A stretch of DNA of 64,000 bases from Prauserella cavernicola (GCF_016595675.1 NZ_JAENJH010000002.1:124001-188000); one strand, 5' to 3'; positions 1 through 8,445 are shown, counted from the first letter of the stretch. Numbers and translations are program-made. Notes: a model not told the origin generated them from the sequence alone.

Positions 1-228
1 GGCTCCGACGGCTTCGCCGGCACCGTCGAGGTGTGCGTCTACCAGGGTTCGTCGGTGCGCTACCAGGTGGCGCTCGACGGCGGCCCCACGGTCGACGCCG
101 TGTGCCCGGCCGGTCCCGGTGCGCTGGCCAGGGGTGAGCGCGCGAGCGTCGAGATCGCCCCCGAGTCCCTGCTGGTGCTGCCCGACGAGGTCACCGACAC
201 TCCCGCGCAGGACGAGGTGGCCGCATGA
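1..228 (+). CDS. Iron-type ABC transporter ATPase, C-terminal end (partial)
   Basis: The frame is open from the first base and ends in TGA, giving the last 75 residues of a protein that begins outside the window. The piece has the short beta-strand pattern of a TOBE-type domain, which follows the nucleotide-binding domain in FbpC/PotA-like importer ATPases and takes part in substrate-dependent regulation. Walker and signature motifs would lie upstream and cannot be seen. Its stop overlaps the start of the permease (ATGA), so the two are translationally coupled. The family call rests mainly on the following permease and binding protein. Confidence 0.7.
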   Translation, partial: GSDGFAGTVEVCVYQGSSVRYQVALDGGPTVDAVCPAGPGALARGERASVEIAPESLLVLPDEVTDTPAQDEVAA

Positions 229-1985
229 CGACCGTGCAGACCCGCCCCGCGGCGCCACAGGAGGCGCCGTTACCGGCTCCGTCCGGGCGCAGGCGCAGGC
301 GCAGGCCAAAGGGCCTCGGGAGCCTTCCCCTGCTGTTCGTGGTGTCGTTCCTGATCCTGGTCCCCGCCGGTTTCGTGCTGCTCGCCGCGTTCAGCGTGGA
401 CATCCCGCGCCCCGGCAGCATCAACTTCGACCTGACGCTGCAGCACCTGGCGGTCTTCATCGAGCCGGGCGTGCTGCGCGCGACGGTCAACTCGCTGATC
501 ATCGGCGTCTCGGCCACGCTGCTGGCGCTGCTGATCGGCGGTTTCCTCGCGTTCGCGACGGCCAGGACGAACATCCCGATGCGCGGCTTCGTGTTCCTGA
601 TCGGGCTGATGCCGCTGTTCCTGCCGTCCTACGTCGGCGCGCTCGCGTGGTCGCAGCTCGGCAGTCCCGTGGCCGGGCTGCTCAACATCGGCATGCGCGA
701 CCTCGGCATCGACTTCACCGTGAACATCTACAGCATGTTCGGCGTCGTGCTCGTGATGGGCATGTTCTACGCCCCGTACGCCTTCCTGCTGATGCACAGC
801 TCGATGTCGCTGATGAACCCCGACCTGGAGGACGCGGCGGGCGTCCACGGCGGGTCGACGTGGCAGATGCTGCGCAGCGTCACCTTCCCGCTCGCGATGC
901 CCGCGATCCTTGGCTCGGCGCTGCTGGTGTTCACCCACATCTTCGAGAACTTCCCCGTCTCGCAGGTCCTGGCGACACCCGGCCAGATCGACACGCTGCC
1001 GACGTTCATCTACCGCCTCATGAACGCCTCGCCCTCGCGGGGCAACGAGGCCGCGGTGATGGCCGTGGTGCTGGTGATCGTGGTGCTGCTGGTGACACTG
1101 GGCCAGCGCCGGATCCTGGCCCGCCGCTCCTACACCACGGTGTCGGGCAAGGGCCTCAAGGCGCGGCGCATCTCGCTGGGCCGCTGGCGCTGGCCGTTGT
1201 TCGCGATCGCGCTGGTGTACCTGCTGCTGGCGATCGTCCTGCCGCTGGCCGCGCTGATCCTCACGGCGGTGCGGACCTCGCCCTACATGCAGTCGTTCAG
1301 CGACCTGGCCGTGCCGGGCGCGATCGACTTCGGCTCGTTCGGCCGCGTCCTGCAGTCGGACCTGTTCCTGGACTCGGCGGGCAACAGCGTGATCGTGGCC
1401 GTGGTCTCCGCCGCGGCGGGCACGCTGCTGGCGTTCCTGGTCGGCTACACGGTCTACCGCACCAAGGCCAAGGCGCGCGGTGCACTGGAAGGCGTGTCGA
1501 TGGTGCCGTTGGCGATCCCCGCGATCGTGCTCGGCATGGGCCTGCTGTGGACGTGGCTGGTGATGCCGGTGCCGCTCTACGGGACGCTGGCCGTGCTGAT
1601 GATCGCGTTCGTCGCGGTGCAGATGCCGCAGGGTCTGCGAGGGATCGCGTCGTCCATCCAGTCCACGGAGCGCGACCTGGAGGACAACGCCGTGCTGCAC
1701 GGTGCGCGGCGATCCAGGGCGGTCCTCTCGATCACCGTGCCACTGATGCGCGTGGGCATCGCGTCGACGTTTCTGATGCTGCTGATGCTCTCGATGCGAG
1801 AGCTCACCGTTCCGCTGTTCCTGTACACATCGGACACCCACATCCTGTCGATCACCATCTTCGACCAGTTCGAGAACGGCGGGGCGCTGCAACAGGCCGC
1901 GGCGATGAGTGTCATCTACTGCCTGATCATGTTCGTGCTCTCGTACCTGCCCCGCCGGCTCGGCTCCGGCGGCATGAACCCCTGA
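225..1985 (+). CDS. Iron(III)-type ABC transporter permease, fused double domain
   Basis: This 586-residue inner-membrane protein carries two binding-protein-dependent permease domains in one chain, as in FbpB/ThiP-type importers. The first membrane helix is near residues 33-55. Each half has an EAA-type coupling loop: one near residue 201 (EDAAGVHGG) and one near 485 (EDNAVLHGA), which would dock on the ATPase. The N-terminus has an Arg-rich cytoplasmic stretch. The ATG overlaps the stop of the ATPase gene, and the lipoprotein gene follows after about 37 bases, forming one operon. Length and two-domain design point to iron(III), but thiamine or a polyamine cannot be excluded from sequence alone. 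Confidence 0.9.
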   Translation: MTTVQTRPAAPQEAPLPAPSGRRRRRRPKGLGSLPLLFVVSFLILVPAGFVLLAAFSVDIPRPGSINFDLTLQHLAVFIEPGVLRATVNSLIIGVSATLLALLIGGFLAFATARTNIPMRGFVFLIGLMPLFLPSYVGALAWSQLGSPVAGLLNIGMRDLGIDFTVNIYSMFGVVLVMGMFYAPYAFLLMHSSMSLMNPDLEDAAGVHGGSTWQMLRSVTFPLAMPAILGSALLVFTHIFENFPVSQVLATPGQIDTLPTFIYRLMNASPSRGNEAAVMAVVLVIVVLLVTLGQRRILARRSYTTVSGKGLKARRISLGRWRWPLFAIALVYLLLAIVLPLAALILTAVRTSPYMQSFSDLAVPGAIDFGSFGRVLQSDLFLDSAGNSVIVAVVSAAAGTLLAFLVGYTVYRTKAKARGALEGVSMVPLAIPAIVLGMGLLWTWLVMPVPLYGTLAVLMIAFVAVQMPQGLRGIASSIQSTERDLEDNAVLHGARRSRAVLSITVPLMRVGIASTFLMLLMLSMRELTVPLFLYTSDTHILSITIFDQFENGGALQQAAAMSVIYCLIMFVLSYLPRRLGSGGMNP

Positions 1986-2022
1986 CTCAGACGACATCAG
2001 GACGACAAAGGAGTTGAATCCG

Positions 2023-3162
2023 ATGCGGAGAAAACTGACGCTGGCGGCCGCGGCCACCGCATTGCTCGTGGCGACAACGGCGTGCGGGGGCGGCTCAGGC
2101 CAGTCACCGGCGAGCGAGGCCGCCCGCAACGAGGTGCTGCCGATGCCCGCCCAGATCGACACCTCGAACGGCCTCGTGATCGACGGCGAGAAGATCGCCG
2201 ACAAGCAGCTCCTCGAGGAGGCCAAGAAGGACAAGGTGGTGCTGTACTCGGGCTCCGGCAAGGAGAGCGAGGACCTCACCATCGCGCGGTTCAAGGCCGA
2301 GACGGGCATCGACATCGAACTGACGCGGATGCCCACCAACAAGCTGTCGGAGCGCGTGCTCAGTGAGCACGGCGCGAACCAGCTCGGCGCGGGCGTCGTG
2401 CGCGTCACCGACCCGCTGGTGGCCGAGCAGTTCGCCGAGCGCGGCGTGTACGTGCCGTACAAGCCGCCGTCGTACGACGAGCTGAAGAAGGGCGACAACG
2501 TCGTCTTCAACGACGGCCAGTACCTGACGGCCTACTACTCGGCCTACGCGTTCGGCTACAACTCGGCCGCGGTGCAGGGCGAGGACGTGCCCAAGAAGTG
2601 GGCGGACCTGCTCGACCCGAAGTGGAAGGGCAAGCTGGGCGTCGTGCACGCGGGTGCGGGCGGCACGGTGACAGCGCTGGCCGCGTTCCAGCTCGACGCG
2701 TTCGGCGAGGACTACGTCAGCAAGCTCGGCGCGCAGCAGCCACGGATCTTCGACACCACGTCGGTGCAGCTGGAGGCACTGGCCCGAGGCGAGATCACGG
2801 TCGCGACGCTGGGCTTCAACAGCACCTACGGCGCCGAGGTGGCCGGCGCGCCGCTGAAACTGGTGGTGCCGGAGGACGGCATCTCGGGTTCGTTCAACCT
2901 GATGGGCCTCACCCCGGCCGGAGAGAAGAGCGCGGCCGCGAAGGTCTTCATCAACTGGACGATGTCGCAGGCGGGCCAGAAGTTCGCCGCGGCACAGGGC
3001 TTCGTGCCGGCCCGCCCGGGCCTGGAACCGACGCCGACGGGTGAGTACCAGCTGCCTCCCGCCGACTCGGAGCAGTTCCACCTCTTCACGCCGGAGGACG
3101 CGGCCCAGCGCTCGGCGAGCACGATCCAGTCATGGAACCAAGCGTTTCATTTCACAGGCTGA
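2023..3162 (+). CDS. Iron(III)-type ABC transporter substrate-binding lipoprotein
   Basis: This extracytoplasmic solute-binding protein (379 residues) would deliver substrate to the permease upstream. A signal peptide ends in a lipobox with Cys21 (TTAC followed by Gly residues), so the mature protein should be lipid-anchored. The body reads as a FbpA/AfuA-like type 2 binding protein: VVLYSGSGKESED near residue 75, then WADLLDPKWKGKLG in the hinge region. I chose ATG 2023 rather than the in-frame TTG at 2014 because AAAGGAG at 2007-2013 sits nine bases before this ATG. A GC-rich hairpin follows the stop. Ligand identity is inferred from family resemblance. Confidence 0.9.
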   Translation: MRRKLTLAAAATALLVATTACGGGSGQSPASEAARNEVLPMPAQIDTSNGLVIDGEKIADKQLLEEAKKDKVVLYSGSGKESEDLTIARFKAETGIDIELTRMPTNKLSERVLSEHGANQLGAGVVRVTDPLVAEQFAERGVYVPYKPPSYDELKKGDNVVFNDGQYLTAYYSAYAFGYNSAAVQGEDVPKKWADLLDPKWKGKLGVVHAGAGGTVTALAAFQLDAFGEDYVSKLGAQQPRIFDTTSVQLEALARGEITVATLGFNSTYGAEVAGAPLKLVVPEDGISGSFNLMGLTPAGEKSAAAKVFINWTMSQAGQKFAAAQGFVPARPGLEPTPTGEYQLPPADSEQFHLFTPEDAAQRSASTIQSWNQAFHFTG

Positions 3163-3169
3163 GGCGTGG

Positions 3170-3197
3170 CCGGGGTGCGGATTCGCCCGCACCCCGG
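3170..3197 (+). terminator. Hairpin terminator after the iron ABC operon
   Basis: An 11-bp perfect stem (CCGGGGTGCGG / CCGCACCCCGG) with a six-base loop starts eight bases after the lipoprotein stop and is followed by TTTCGCTC. The stem is strong but the T-tract is short. Confidence 0.65.
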
Positions 3198-3343
3198 TTT
3201 CGCTCTACGGAAAGTTGGATTTCTTCACAAGTCGTGCGGCAGCCGGGTGACTGACTTGCCCGGCTCCTTCGCATCGTTCATCGTGTTCGGCAACGGTTCC
3301 GCAACCATCCGGGTGGCGCGACCGACTGCTGGAGGTCTCCGGG

Positions 3344-3613
3344 ATGAACGAACGCGAGACACTCGAGCGAACCCCTTCCCTGAGCGAGTGGTCAGTTCCG
3401 CCGGAAGGCGACGAGGTCGAGTACGGCGTGTTCTCCCTGCAGAGCGGCTGTCTCGTGGTCGGCATCTACAGCCGCGAGGAAGCGCTTCAGGCCGCGACCG
3501 AATGGCGCGACCGCGGCGAGGTGACCGCGTACGGAGCGGAACTGTGCCGCGAGCACGAGTCCCATCCCCGCGAGGAGTGCGACCTGTTCGCGGGCTTCGA
3601 CGAGACGGCGTGA
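3344..3613 (+). CDS. Small acidic hypothetical protein
   Basis: This is an 89-residue acidic soluble protein with no signal peptide or membrane segment. It is unlike any enzyme family I can name. The middle part (YGVFSLQSGCLVVGIYSREEALQ, written here only as its gist from Tyr to the EEALQ helix) looks like a small alpha/beta fold, and the C-terminal third has two Cys residues (ELCREH and EECDLF). GGAGG lies about ten bases before the ATG. The stop is immediately followed by the GTG of the NUDIX gene, with no spacer, so the two are probably co-transcribed. A shared role is possible but not shown. Confidence 0.7.
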   Translation: MNERETLERTPSLSEWSVPPEGDEVEYGVFSLQSGCLVVGIYSREEALQAATEWRDRGEVTAYGAELCREHESHPREECDLFAGFDETA

Positions 3614-4102
3614 GTGGAGCTTCTCCCGTTCGACGCATACGTACGCTCGCTCGACCGCAAACGGATGTCCGCGGGCGTGCTCTTCCGTGACCACGGCGGC
3701 AGGGTGTTGCTGGTCGAACCCTCGTACAAACCGTTCTGGGACCTCCCGGGTGGTGCGGTCGACTCGGGCGAGGCGCCGTGGACGGCGGCGCGTCGCGAGG
3801 TCCGCGAGGAGCTGGGTTTCGACGGCGCGACGGGCCGGATACTCGTGGTGGACCACGTGACCGCGAACGGACCGCTGCCCGAGGGCATCGGCTTCGTCTT
3901 CGACGGCGGTGTGGTGACCGAGGCCGAGGTCCGATCGTTGCCCCTGACCGACCCCGAGATCGTCTCGGTGGCACTGTGCACGCTGGACGAGGTGGCGGCG
4001 AGGACGGGACCACGGCTCCTCGCCAGAGTGCGCGCCGCCGTCCGCGCCGCGCAGCGGGACGAGCTCGCACTGTGCGAAAACGGCGTGCCCGTGACGGGGT
4101 GA
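3614..4102 (+). CDS. NUDIX hydrolase
   Basis: This 162-residue protein carries a complete NUDIX box at about residues 46-68: GG, then E of SGE, then REVREELGF, matching the GX5EX7REUXEEXGU consensus that binds Mg2+. Such enzymes hydrolyse nucleoside diphosphates linked to another moiety. The flanks lack the features of MutT, ADP-ribose or NADH subfamilies that I could recognise, so the substrate is open. Translation starts at GTG directly after the TGA of the preceding small gene. There is no signal peptide, so it is cytoplasmic. Confidence 0.88.
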   Translation: MELLPFDAYVRSLDRKRMSAGVLFRDHGGRVLLVEPSYKPFWDLPGGAVDSGEAPWTAARREVREELGFDGATGRILVVDHVTANGPLPEGIGFVFDGGVVTEAEVRSLPLTDPEIVSVALCTLDEVAARTGPRLLARVRAAVRAAQRDELALCENGVPVTG

Positions 4103-4185
4103 GTGTGACGTTGTCCTCTCCTGTCCTCCCCCGTCCTGCCCTGTCGCTGCACCGAACACGGGCGGCGACCAGAGATGATCTCCGG

Positions 4186-4779
4186 GTGAAGACCGTCGCT
4201 CCCGTTCTCGTCGCCATCGCCGCCACGTTCACGCTCACGGCGTGCGAGCTGCCCGAAGCCCCCGCCGACACCTCCTCGCCGGAGCAACTGCCGGAACTGC
4301 GTGAGGCACCCGAGGACACCGGCGCCCGCTACGACCGCGACGACTGGCCGCACTGGGACTACATCGGCGACGGCTGCGACGTGCGCGACGAGATCCTGCA
4401 GGAGCAGGGCCGCTCGGTCAGCGTGGGCGACGACTGCACGGTGACCGGCGAGTGGACCAGCGTCTACGACGGCGTGGTGGTCACGGACGCGGGCGAGTTG
4501 GACATCGACCACATCGTCCCGTTGGCGGAGGTGGCCCGCTCGGGTTCCCGCGACTGGAGCGAGGCCGAGCGCGAGGCTTACGCGAACGACCCGGAGGTGC
4601 TGGTCGCGGTGACGGCGCGCAGCAACCGGCAGAAGGGCGACCAGGACCCGGCGACGTGGCTGCCGGAGGAGGATCGCTGCGGCTACGTGATCCGCTGGGT
4701 CGAGACCAAGGCGAAGTACGACCTCACCGTGGACCAGGCCGAGTCGGAGGCGATCAACTCGGTGCTTCGGCGCTGCTAG
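4186..4779 (+). CDS. Secreted HNH nuclease-like lipoprotein (GmrSD C-terminal/DUF1524 type)
   Basis: The product is 197 residues with a signal peptide ending in a lipobox at Cys20 (TLTAC). The C-terminal half has an HNH-type core: DIDHIVPL at about residues 106-113, then SNRQKGDQDPATWLP near 146. This matches exported HNH proteins of actinobacteria related to the GmrSD C-terminal domain. DIDH supplies the catalytic His and the later Asn a structural or metal role. GTG 4186 is chosen because it directly precedes the signal peptide; the open frame extends further upstream without coding character. It would act outside the membrane on nucleic acid; activity is inferred. Confidence 0.82.
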   Translation: MKTVAPVLVAIAATFTLTACELPEAPADTSSPEQLPELREAPEDTGARYDRDDWPHWDYIGDGCDVRDEILQEQGRSVSVGDDCTVTGEWTSVYDGVVVTDAGELDIDHIVPLAEVARSGSRDWSEAEREAYANDPEVLVAVTARSNRQKGDQDPATWLPEEDRCGYVIRWVETKAKYDLTVDQAESEAINSVLRRC

Positions 4780-4811
4780 CGAAGGTCACCGCGCGCTGGT
4801 TCTCTGGAGGC

Positions 4812-5516
4812 ATGATCGAACCGCGGTTCTTCGACGATGTCCTGCCCGTGGAGCCGGTGTCCCACTCCGGCCTCGACGTCCACTCGCTGACGAGTGTCCG
4901 CCTGCCCGCGGTGATCTTCGTGCACGGTGGGCCCGTCCCCGAGGGCAGCAGCCCGAAGGATTCCGAGATGTACCGCGGCTACGGCTCGCTGGCGGCGAGG
5001 TCGGGTCTGGTCGGCGTCACCTTCAACCACGGCCTGCACTCCGACGCCCACTTCCCGCAGGCGGCCGACAACCTGGCGGCGGCCGTCGAGCGGGTGCGCG
5101 GCCTCGACACGGTGGATCCCGGCCGGATCCTGCTGTGGCACTTCTCGGCGGGCGGCGCGCTGTCAGCGGCCTGGTTGCGGGAGCCGCCGGACTGGCTCCG
5201 GGGCATCGCACTGACCTACCCGGCGCTGGCCGCGCCACCGAACTGGCCCGGCGACGCACCCCGCTTCGACGCCGTGTCGGCGGTGTCGAAACACCCGGCG
5301 CTGCCGAAGCTGCTGACCAGGGTCGACGGGGAACTCGAGTTCCTGTCCGAGACCCAGGACGCGTTCACCGCGGCCGCCCGCGCCGTCGACGCCGACCTGG
5401 AGGTGCTCGAGGTCGGCAAGGCGCCACACGGCTTCGAGACCCAGGGCCCGCACGCCGACGGACGGGCCGCTGTGGACCGGGCGATGAGCTGGGTGGCCGC
5501 GACTCTCACCCGGTAG
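4812..5516 (+). CDS. Alpha/beta hydrolase (dienelactone hydrolase/esterase-like)
   Basis: This cytoplasmic protein of 234 residues has an oxyanion-loop HGG near residue 38 and a nucleophile elbow WHFSAGG with Ser112, where the usual Gly at the first position of GxSxG is His. The likely catalytic His is His206 in APHGFE, and the acid should lie in the 170-190 region. The ATG has TGGAGG five bases upstream. The gene follows the HNH gene by 32 bases on the same strand but has its own ribosome-binding site. The substrate cannot be read from sequence; a small ester or lactone is typical for this fold. Confidence 0.82.
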   Translation: MIEPRFFDDVLPVEPVSHSGLDVHSLTSVRLPAVIFVHGGPVPEGSSPKDSEMYRGYGSLAARSGLVGVTFNHGLHSDAHFPQAADNLAAAVERVRGLDTVDPGRILLWHFSAGGALSAAWLREPPDWLRGIALTYPALAAPPNWPGDAPRFDAVSAVSKHPALPKLLTRVDGELEFLSETQDAFTAAARAVDADLEVLEVGKAPHGFETQGPHADGRAAVDRAMSWVAATLTR

Positions 5517-5541
5517 CCGGGTGATCTCCCGTGCGGCGCGC

Positions 5542-5572
5542 TTGACCCTGCCCCAAGGGCAGGCGGTGGAGT
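5542..5572 (+). promoter_or_regulatory. Palindromic promoter element of the first peptidase gene
   Basis: TTGACC at 5542-5547 is followed, after 19 bases, by TGGAGT at 5567-5572. The spacer holds a perfect 7+3+7 inverted repeat, CCTGCCC-CAA-GGGCAGG (5547-5563). The same arrangement occurs before the paralogue at 8415-8445. A long 19-base spacer carrying a dyad is typical of MerR-type promoters; which regulator binds is unknown. Confidence 0.55.
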
Positions 5573-5620
5573 GGTCTCGACCAGAGCAACCACAGGATCA
5601 GCAAGCCGGGGAGATGGGAC

Positions 5621-7135
5621 ATGCGTCAACAGCGTCGTGCGGGCCGAAGTTTGGCCCTGCTGACCATGATCGGGCTCAGTGGCTCGATGTTCGCGGTACC
5701 GGCCGTGGCGGCGGACGAAGCCGCACCCAAGGAGAATCCCGGATCGACGGTGAAGTGGGGACCGTGCCCGGAGGACGTCGCGGCCGAGGCCGCTCCGTCC
5801 GTACTGGAGTGCGGCACGGTGCCGGTGCCGATGGACTACTCCAATCCGGACGGTCCGCGGATCGACATCGCCATCTCCCGGCTGGCGAGCCAGAACCCGG
5901 AGAAGCGCCGCGGCGTGCTGATGCTCCACCCGGGCGGCCCGACCAGCTCCGGGCTGTCGCAGCCAGGGTTCCTGGTGCAGCAGGGACTGCCGACCAGCGT
6001 CTCCGACAGCTACGACGTGATCGGCATGGACTCCCGCGGAATCGCGCGCTCGGCGCCGGTGAGCTGCGGCTTCACGCCTGACAGCCCGTACACCATGAAC
6101 GTGCCGCCGTACGCGCCCGACGACGCGGCCGTGCTGGAGCAGGCCGAGGTCGTCAAGTCGGTGGCAGAGCAGTGCGCCGCGAACGACGAGGACGGCACCC
6201 TCAAGCACTTCACCACGGCGAACACGGCCCGCGACATGGACCGGATCCGGGCAGCGCTCGGTGAGGAGAAGACGAGCTTCCTCGGCTACTCCTACGGCTC
6301 GGCGCTGGGTGCGGCGTACGCGTCGATGTTCCCCGAGCGTTCCGACCGGATCGTGCTCGACAGCAACCTGGGCGACACCCACCTCGACCGCGATGGCCTG
6401 CGCCGCTACGCACAGGGCATGGAGGACTCGTTCCCCACGTTCGCGAAGTGGGCCGCCGAGCGCGACGACAGCTACGGCCTCGGCAGCACCGCCGAGGAGG
6501 TCCGCCAGACCTACTTCGAGCTCGCCGAGAAGCTCGACGAGACGCCGGTGGAGGGCATGGACGGCGCCCTGTTCCGGATGTCGGTCTTCGGCTCGCTCTT
6601 CTCGGAACAGGCATACCCCCAGCTCGCGCAGAGCTGGCAGTCGATGCGTGACCCCGACGGGCAGGAGCCCCAGCCCGCGGCCGGCGAGGACGCCGAGGCA
6701 CCCGACATGGACAACTCGCTGTCGGTCTTCCTCACCGTCACGTGCAACGACGTCGAGTGGCCCGAGGACGTCGACACCTACCGGAAGGGCGTGGAGGAGG
6801 ACCGGGTGAAGTACCCGCTGTTCGGCGCCGCGACGGCCAACATCCTGCCCTGCGCCTTCTGGGAGCACGAGCCCGTCGAGCCGCCGGTGGCGGTCAACGA
6901 CGAGGGTCCGGAGAACATCCTCATCACGCAGAACCTGCGCGACCCTGCCACGCCGCACAGCGGTGGCGAGTTGATGCGGGAGAAGTTCGAGGACCGTTCG
7001 CGCCTGGTGAGCGTCGACGCCACCGGGCACGGCGCCTACCTCCTCAGCGGCAACTCGTGCGCGCTGGACGTCACCACGAACTTCCTGGTGGACGGCGAGA
7101 TGCCGAAGTGGGACAAGTTCTGCCGAGCAGGCTGA
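5621..7135 (+). CDS. Secreted tripeptidyl-aminopeptidase-like alpha/beta hydrolase, copy 1
   Basis: This exported serine hydrolase of 504 residues belongs to the SlpD/SlpE/Tap group that removes N-terminal peptides from proteins outside actinobacterial cells. A signal peptide covers about residues 1-31. Nucleophile Ser224 lies in GYSYGS; the acid is in LRDPATPH and the His in TGHGAY near the C-terminus. The loop that is normally NPGGPGGSG reads HPGGPTSSG here, an unusual change beside the oxyanion hole. It is a paralogue of the gene at 8493, which keeps the normal loop. A palindromic promoter precedes it and a strong hairpin follows the stop. Confidence 0.88.
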   Translation: MRQQRRAGRSLALLTMIGLSGSMFAVPAVAADEAAPKENPGSTVKWGPCPEDVAAEAAPSVLECGTVPVPMDYSNPDGPRIDIAISRLASQNPEKRRGVLMLHPGGPTSSGLSQPGFLVQQGLPTSVSDSYDVIGMDSRGIARSAPVSCGFTPDSPYTMNVPPYAPDDAAVLEQAEVVKSVAEQCAANDEDGTLKHFTTANTARDMDRIRAALGEEKTSFLGYSYGSALGAAYASMFPERSDRIVLDSNLGDTHLDRDGLRRYAQGMEDSFPTFAKWAAERDDSYGLGSTAEEVRQTYFELAEKLDETPVEGMDGALFRMSVFGSLFSEQAYPQLAQSWQSMRDPDGQEPQPAAGEDAEAPDMDNSLSVFLTVTCNDVEWPEDVDTYRKGVEEDRVKYPLFGAATANILPCAFWEHEPVEPPVAVNDEGPENILITQNLRDPATPHSGGELMREKFEDRSRLVSVDATGHGAYLLSGNSCALDVTTNFLVDGEMPKWDKFCRAG

Positions 7136-7138
7136 CGA

Positions 7139-7438
7139 TCAATCAGTGAAGGGCGGGGCGGCCTCGGCCGTCCCGCCCTTCGTCGTCTCACCGTTCGGGT
7201 CCCGAACCGGCGCCGACTCGTGTTTGCGCTGCCGAGCGGACTTGACCCACCAGCCTGCCGCGATGAGAACCCACGTCGCAGCGATAACGCCGTGGTACCA
7301 CGTGTGGGAGAACACGAAGGCGGTCGTCCACATCAGAGCGGCGACCGTGCCCGTCACCGCGATGCACCCGGCGAGGGGCTCGTCCTCGCGCGACCGCTTC
7401 CGCCTCATGATGATCAGCCTGGCACGGCGCCGGAACAC
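7139..7438 (-). CDS. Small two-helix membrane protein
   Basis: The frame encodes up to 99 residues with a basic N-terminus, two predicted membrane helices (about residues 29-46 and 50-66 from the GTG start) and a charged cytoplasmic tail. The GTG at 7438 is the longest start; ATG at 7408, ten codons in, begins MRRKRSRED and is equally plausible because an AGG lies about 11 bases before it. No family is recognised. It is 45 bases downstream of the S1 protease on the same strand and may be in one transcript with it. Its last codons overlap a hairpin. Confidence 0.6.
   Translation of the reverse strand: MFRRRARLIIMRRKRSREDEPLAGCIAVTGTVAALMWTTAFVFSHTWYHGVIAATWVLIAAGWWVKSARQRKHESAPVRDPNGETTKGGTAEAAPPFTD
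7149..7180. terminator. Bidirectional hairpin between peptidase copy 1 and the small membrane gene
   Basis: A 15-base inverted repeat with one G:T position (AAGGGCGGGGCGGCC / GGCCGTCCCGCCCTT) sits 13 bases after the + strand stop and overlaps the last codons of the - strand gene. No long T-tract follows on either side. Confidence 0.55.
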
Positions 7439-7483
7439 GGCCAGCCGCCGAACGGCCTGGTCCCCCTGCAGCGTCGTGCTCGG

Positions 7484-8293
7484 TCACCGCACCGTTGTGG
7501 TGACCCAGTCCGCGTGCGCCACGGCGTCGGTGAAGACCGTCGGACCCACGCACAGCGGGCTGACGTCGAAGTCGCCGTCGCGGCTCGTGACCCCGGCCAG
7601 CTCCCACTCGCCGTCCCTCCCGACGAGCATCGGGCCGCCGGAATCGCCCGTGCAGACCTGAGCCTCCTCGGTGGGGTGCTGGGAACACAGGTCGTCGTCC
7701 AGCTCCGCGCACCGCTCGGGCGCCACGATCTCAGTGTCCAACTGCTGGAGGACGTCCGGCTTGCCCTTCTCGCCGAACTCGTCGAGCATCCCCCAGCCCA
7801 GCGCGCGCACGTCCGTGCCCGGGGTGGCCGGGCCGTCGGAGAACTCGACGGGGTCCTGCTCGACGGGCGCGTCCAGCTTCAGCAGCGCGAGGTCGTTGCG
7901 CAGCAGGTACTGCGAGTTGGGGTAGGCAGGATCGTCGCTGACGTCGATCATCTCGTAGTCCGGGTGCTCGACCACCTCGGTGACGGTGCGCTCGCTGCCG
8001 CCCTGGTTCTGGTCGGTGCTGCCCACGCGCACGGTGAGCTGCTCGGGCCCGAGACAATGTCCTGCCGTGAGCACCCATTGCTCTGACACCAGCGCGCCAC
8101 CGCAGAGGTGCATGCCCTGACCGTCGTACACGGCCGTGATGAAGTCGTACCGCTCGCTCGCGTCGTCTCCGCCGATGATCGCGCCCGCCGGTGGGGCCAA
8201 GGCGGTCGCCGCCAGGAGCGTGCCGGCCAGCACCGCTCCCATGCGCGCCATCCGGTGATCACGGCCTCGCTCGGTCCGCTCCCTGTCGAACAT
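7484..8293 (-). CDS. Secreted trypsin-fold serine protease (S1 family)
   Basis: This 269-residue exported protease has a signal peptide and short propeptide, then the mature N-terminus IIGG at residues 39-42. The catalytic triad is His79 (TAGHC), Asp134 (NDLALLKL) and Ser218 (GDSGGP). The residue six before the active Ser, which sets P1 preference, is Gln212 instead of the Asp of trypsin, so cleavage after Arg/Lys is not expected. Disulfide-type Cys pairs flank His79 and Ser218. Start is ATG 8293 with GGTGAGG just upstream. It is transcribed away from the second aminopeptidase-like gene, so the two share an intergenic region. All three are exported peptidases. Confidence 0.9.
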   Translation of the reverse strand: MFDRERTERGRDHRMARMGAVLAGTLLAATALAPPAGAIIGGDDASERYDFITAVYDGQGMHLCGGALVSEQWVLTAGHCLGPEQLTVRVGSTDQNQGGSERTVTEVVEHPDYEMIDVSDDPAYPNSQYLLRNDLALLKLDAPVEQDPVEFSDGPATPGTDVRALGWGMLDEFGEKGKPDVLQQLDTEIVAPERCAELDDDLCSQHPTEEAQVCTGDSGGPMLVGRDGEWELAGVTSRDGDFDVSPLCVGPTVFTDAVAHADWVTTTVR

Positions 8294-8414
8294 GCCTCAC
8301 CCTTCTCGTTCTCGAACTTCGCTGGCACAACCGAAACTAGAGATCGGGACGCGCGGGGACATCGCCCACAAGCACAGGTGCACCCCACCAGAAAGTTCTA
8401 TGGAACAACGGCGC

Positions 8415-8445
8415 TTGACCCTGCCCTCGGGGCACACGGTGGAGT
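8415..8445 (+). promoter_or_regulatory. Palindromic promoter element of the second peptidase gene
   Basis: TTGACC at 8415-8420 and TGGAGT at 8440-8445 are separated by 19 bases holding the dyad TGCCC-TCG-GGGCA (8422-8434). The flanking bases, including the GTGGTCTCGACCA run after the hexamer, match the copy at 5542-5582 almost base for base. Confidence 0.55.

Noticed and set aside
119..2017. 632-codon plus-strand frame overlapping the permease gene
   Set aside because: It is out of frame with the permease, is Arg/Ala/Gly-rich without motifs, and is a GC-driven shadow of the 225 gene.
270..2510. 746-codon minus-strand frame opposite the iron importer
   Set aside because: Its His/Arg/Gln-rich composition is typical antisense translation of a high-GC gene; no domain is recognisable.
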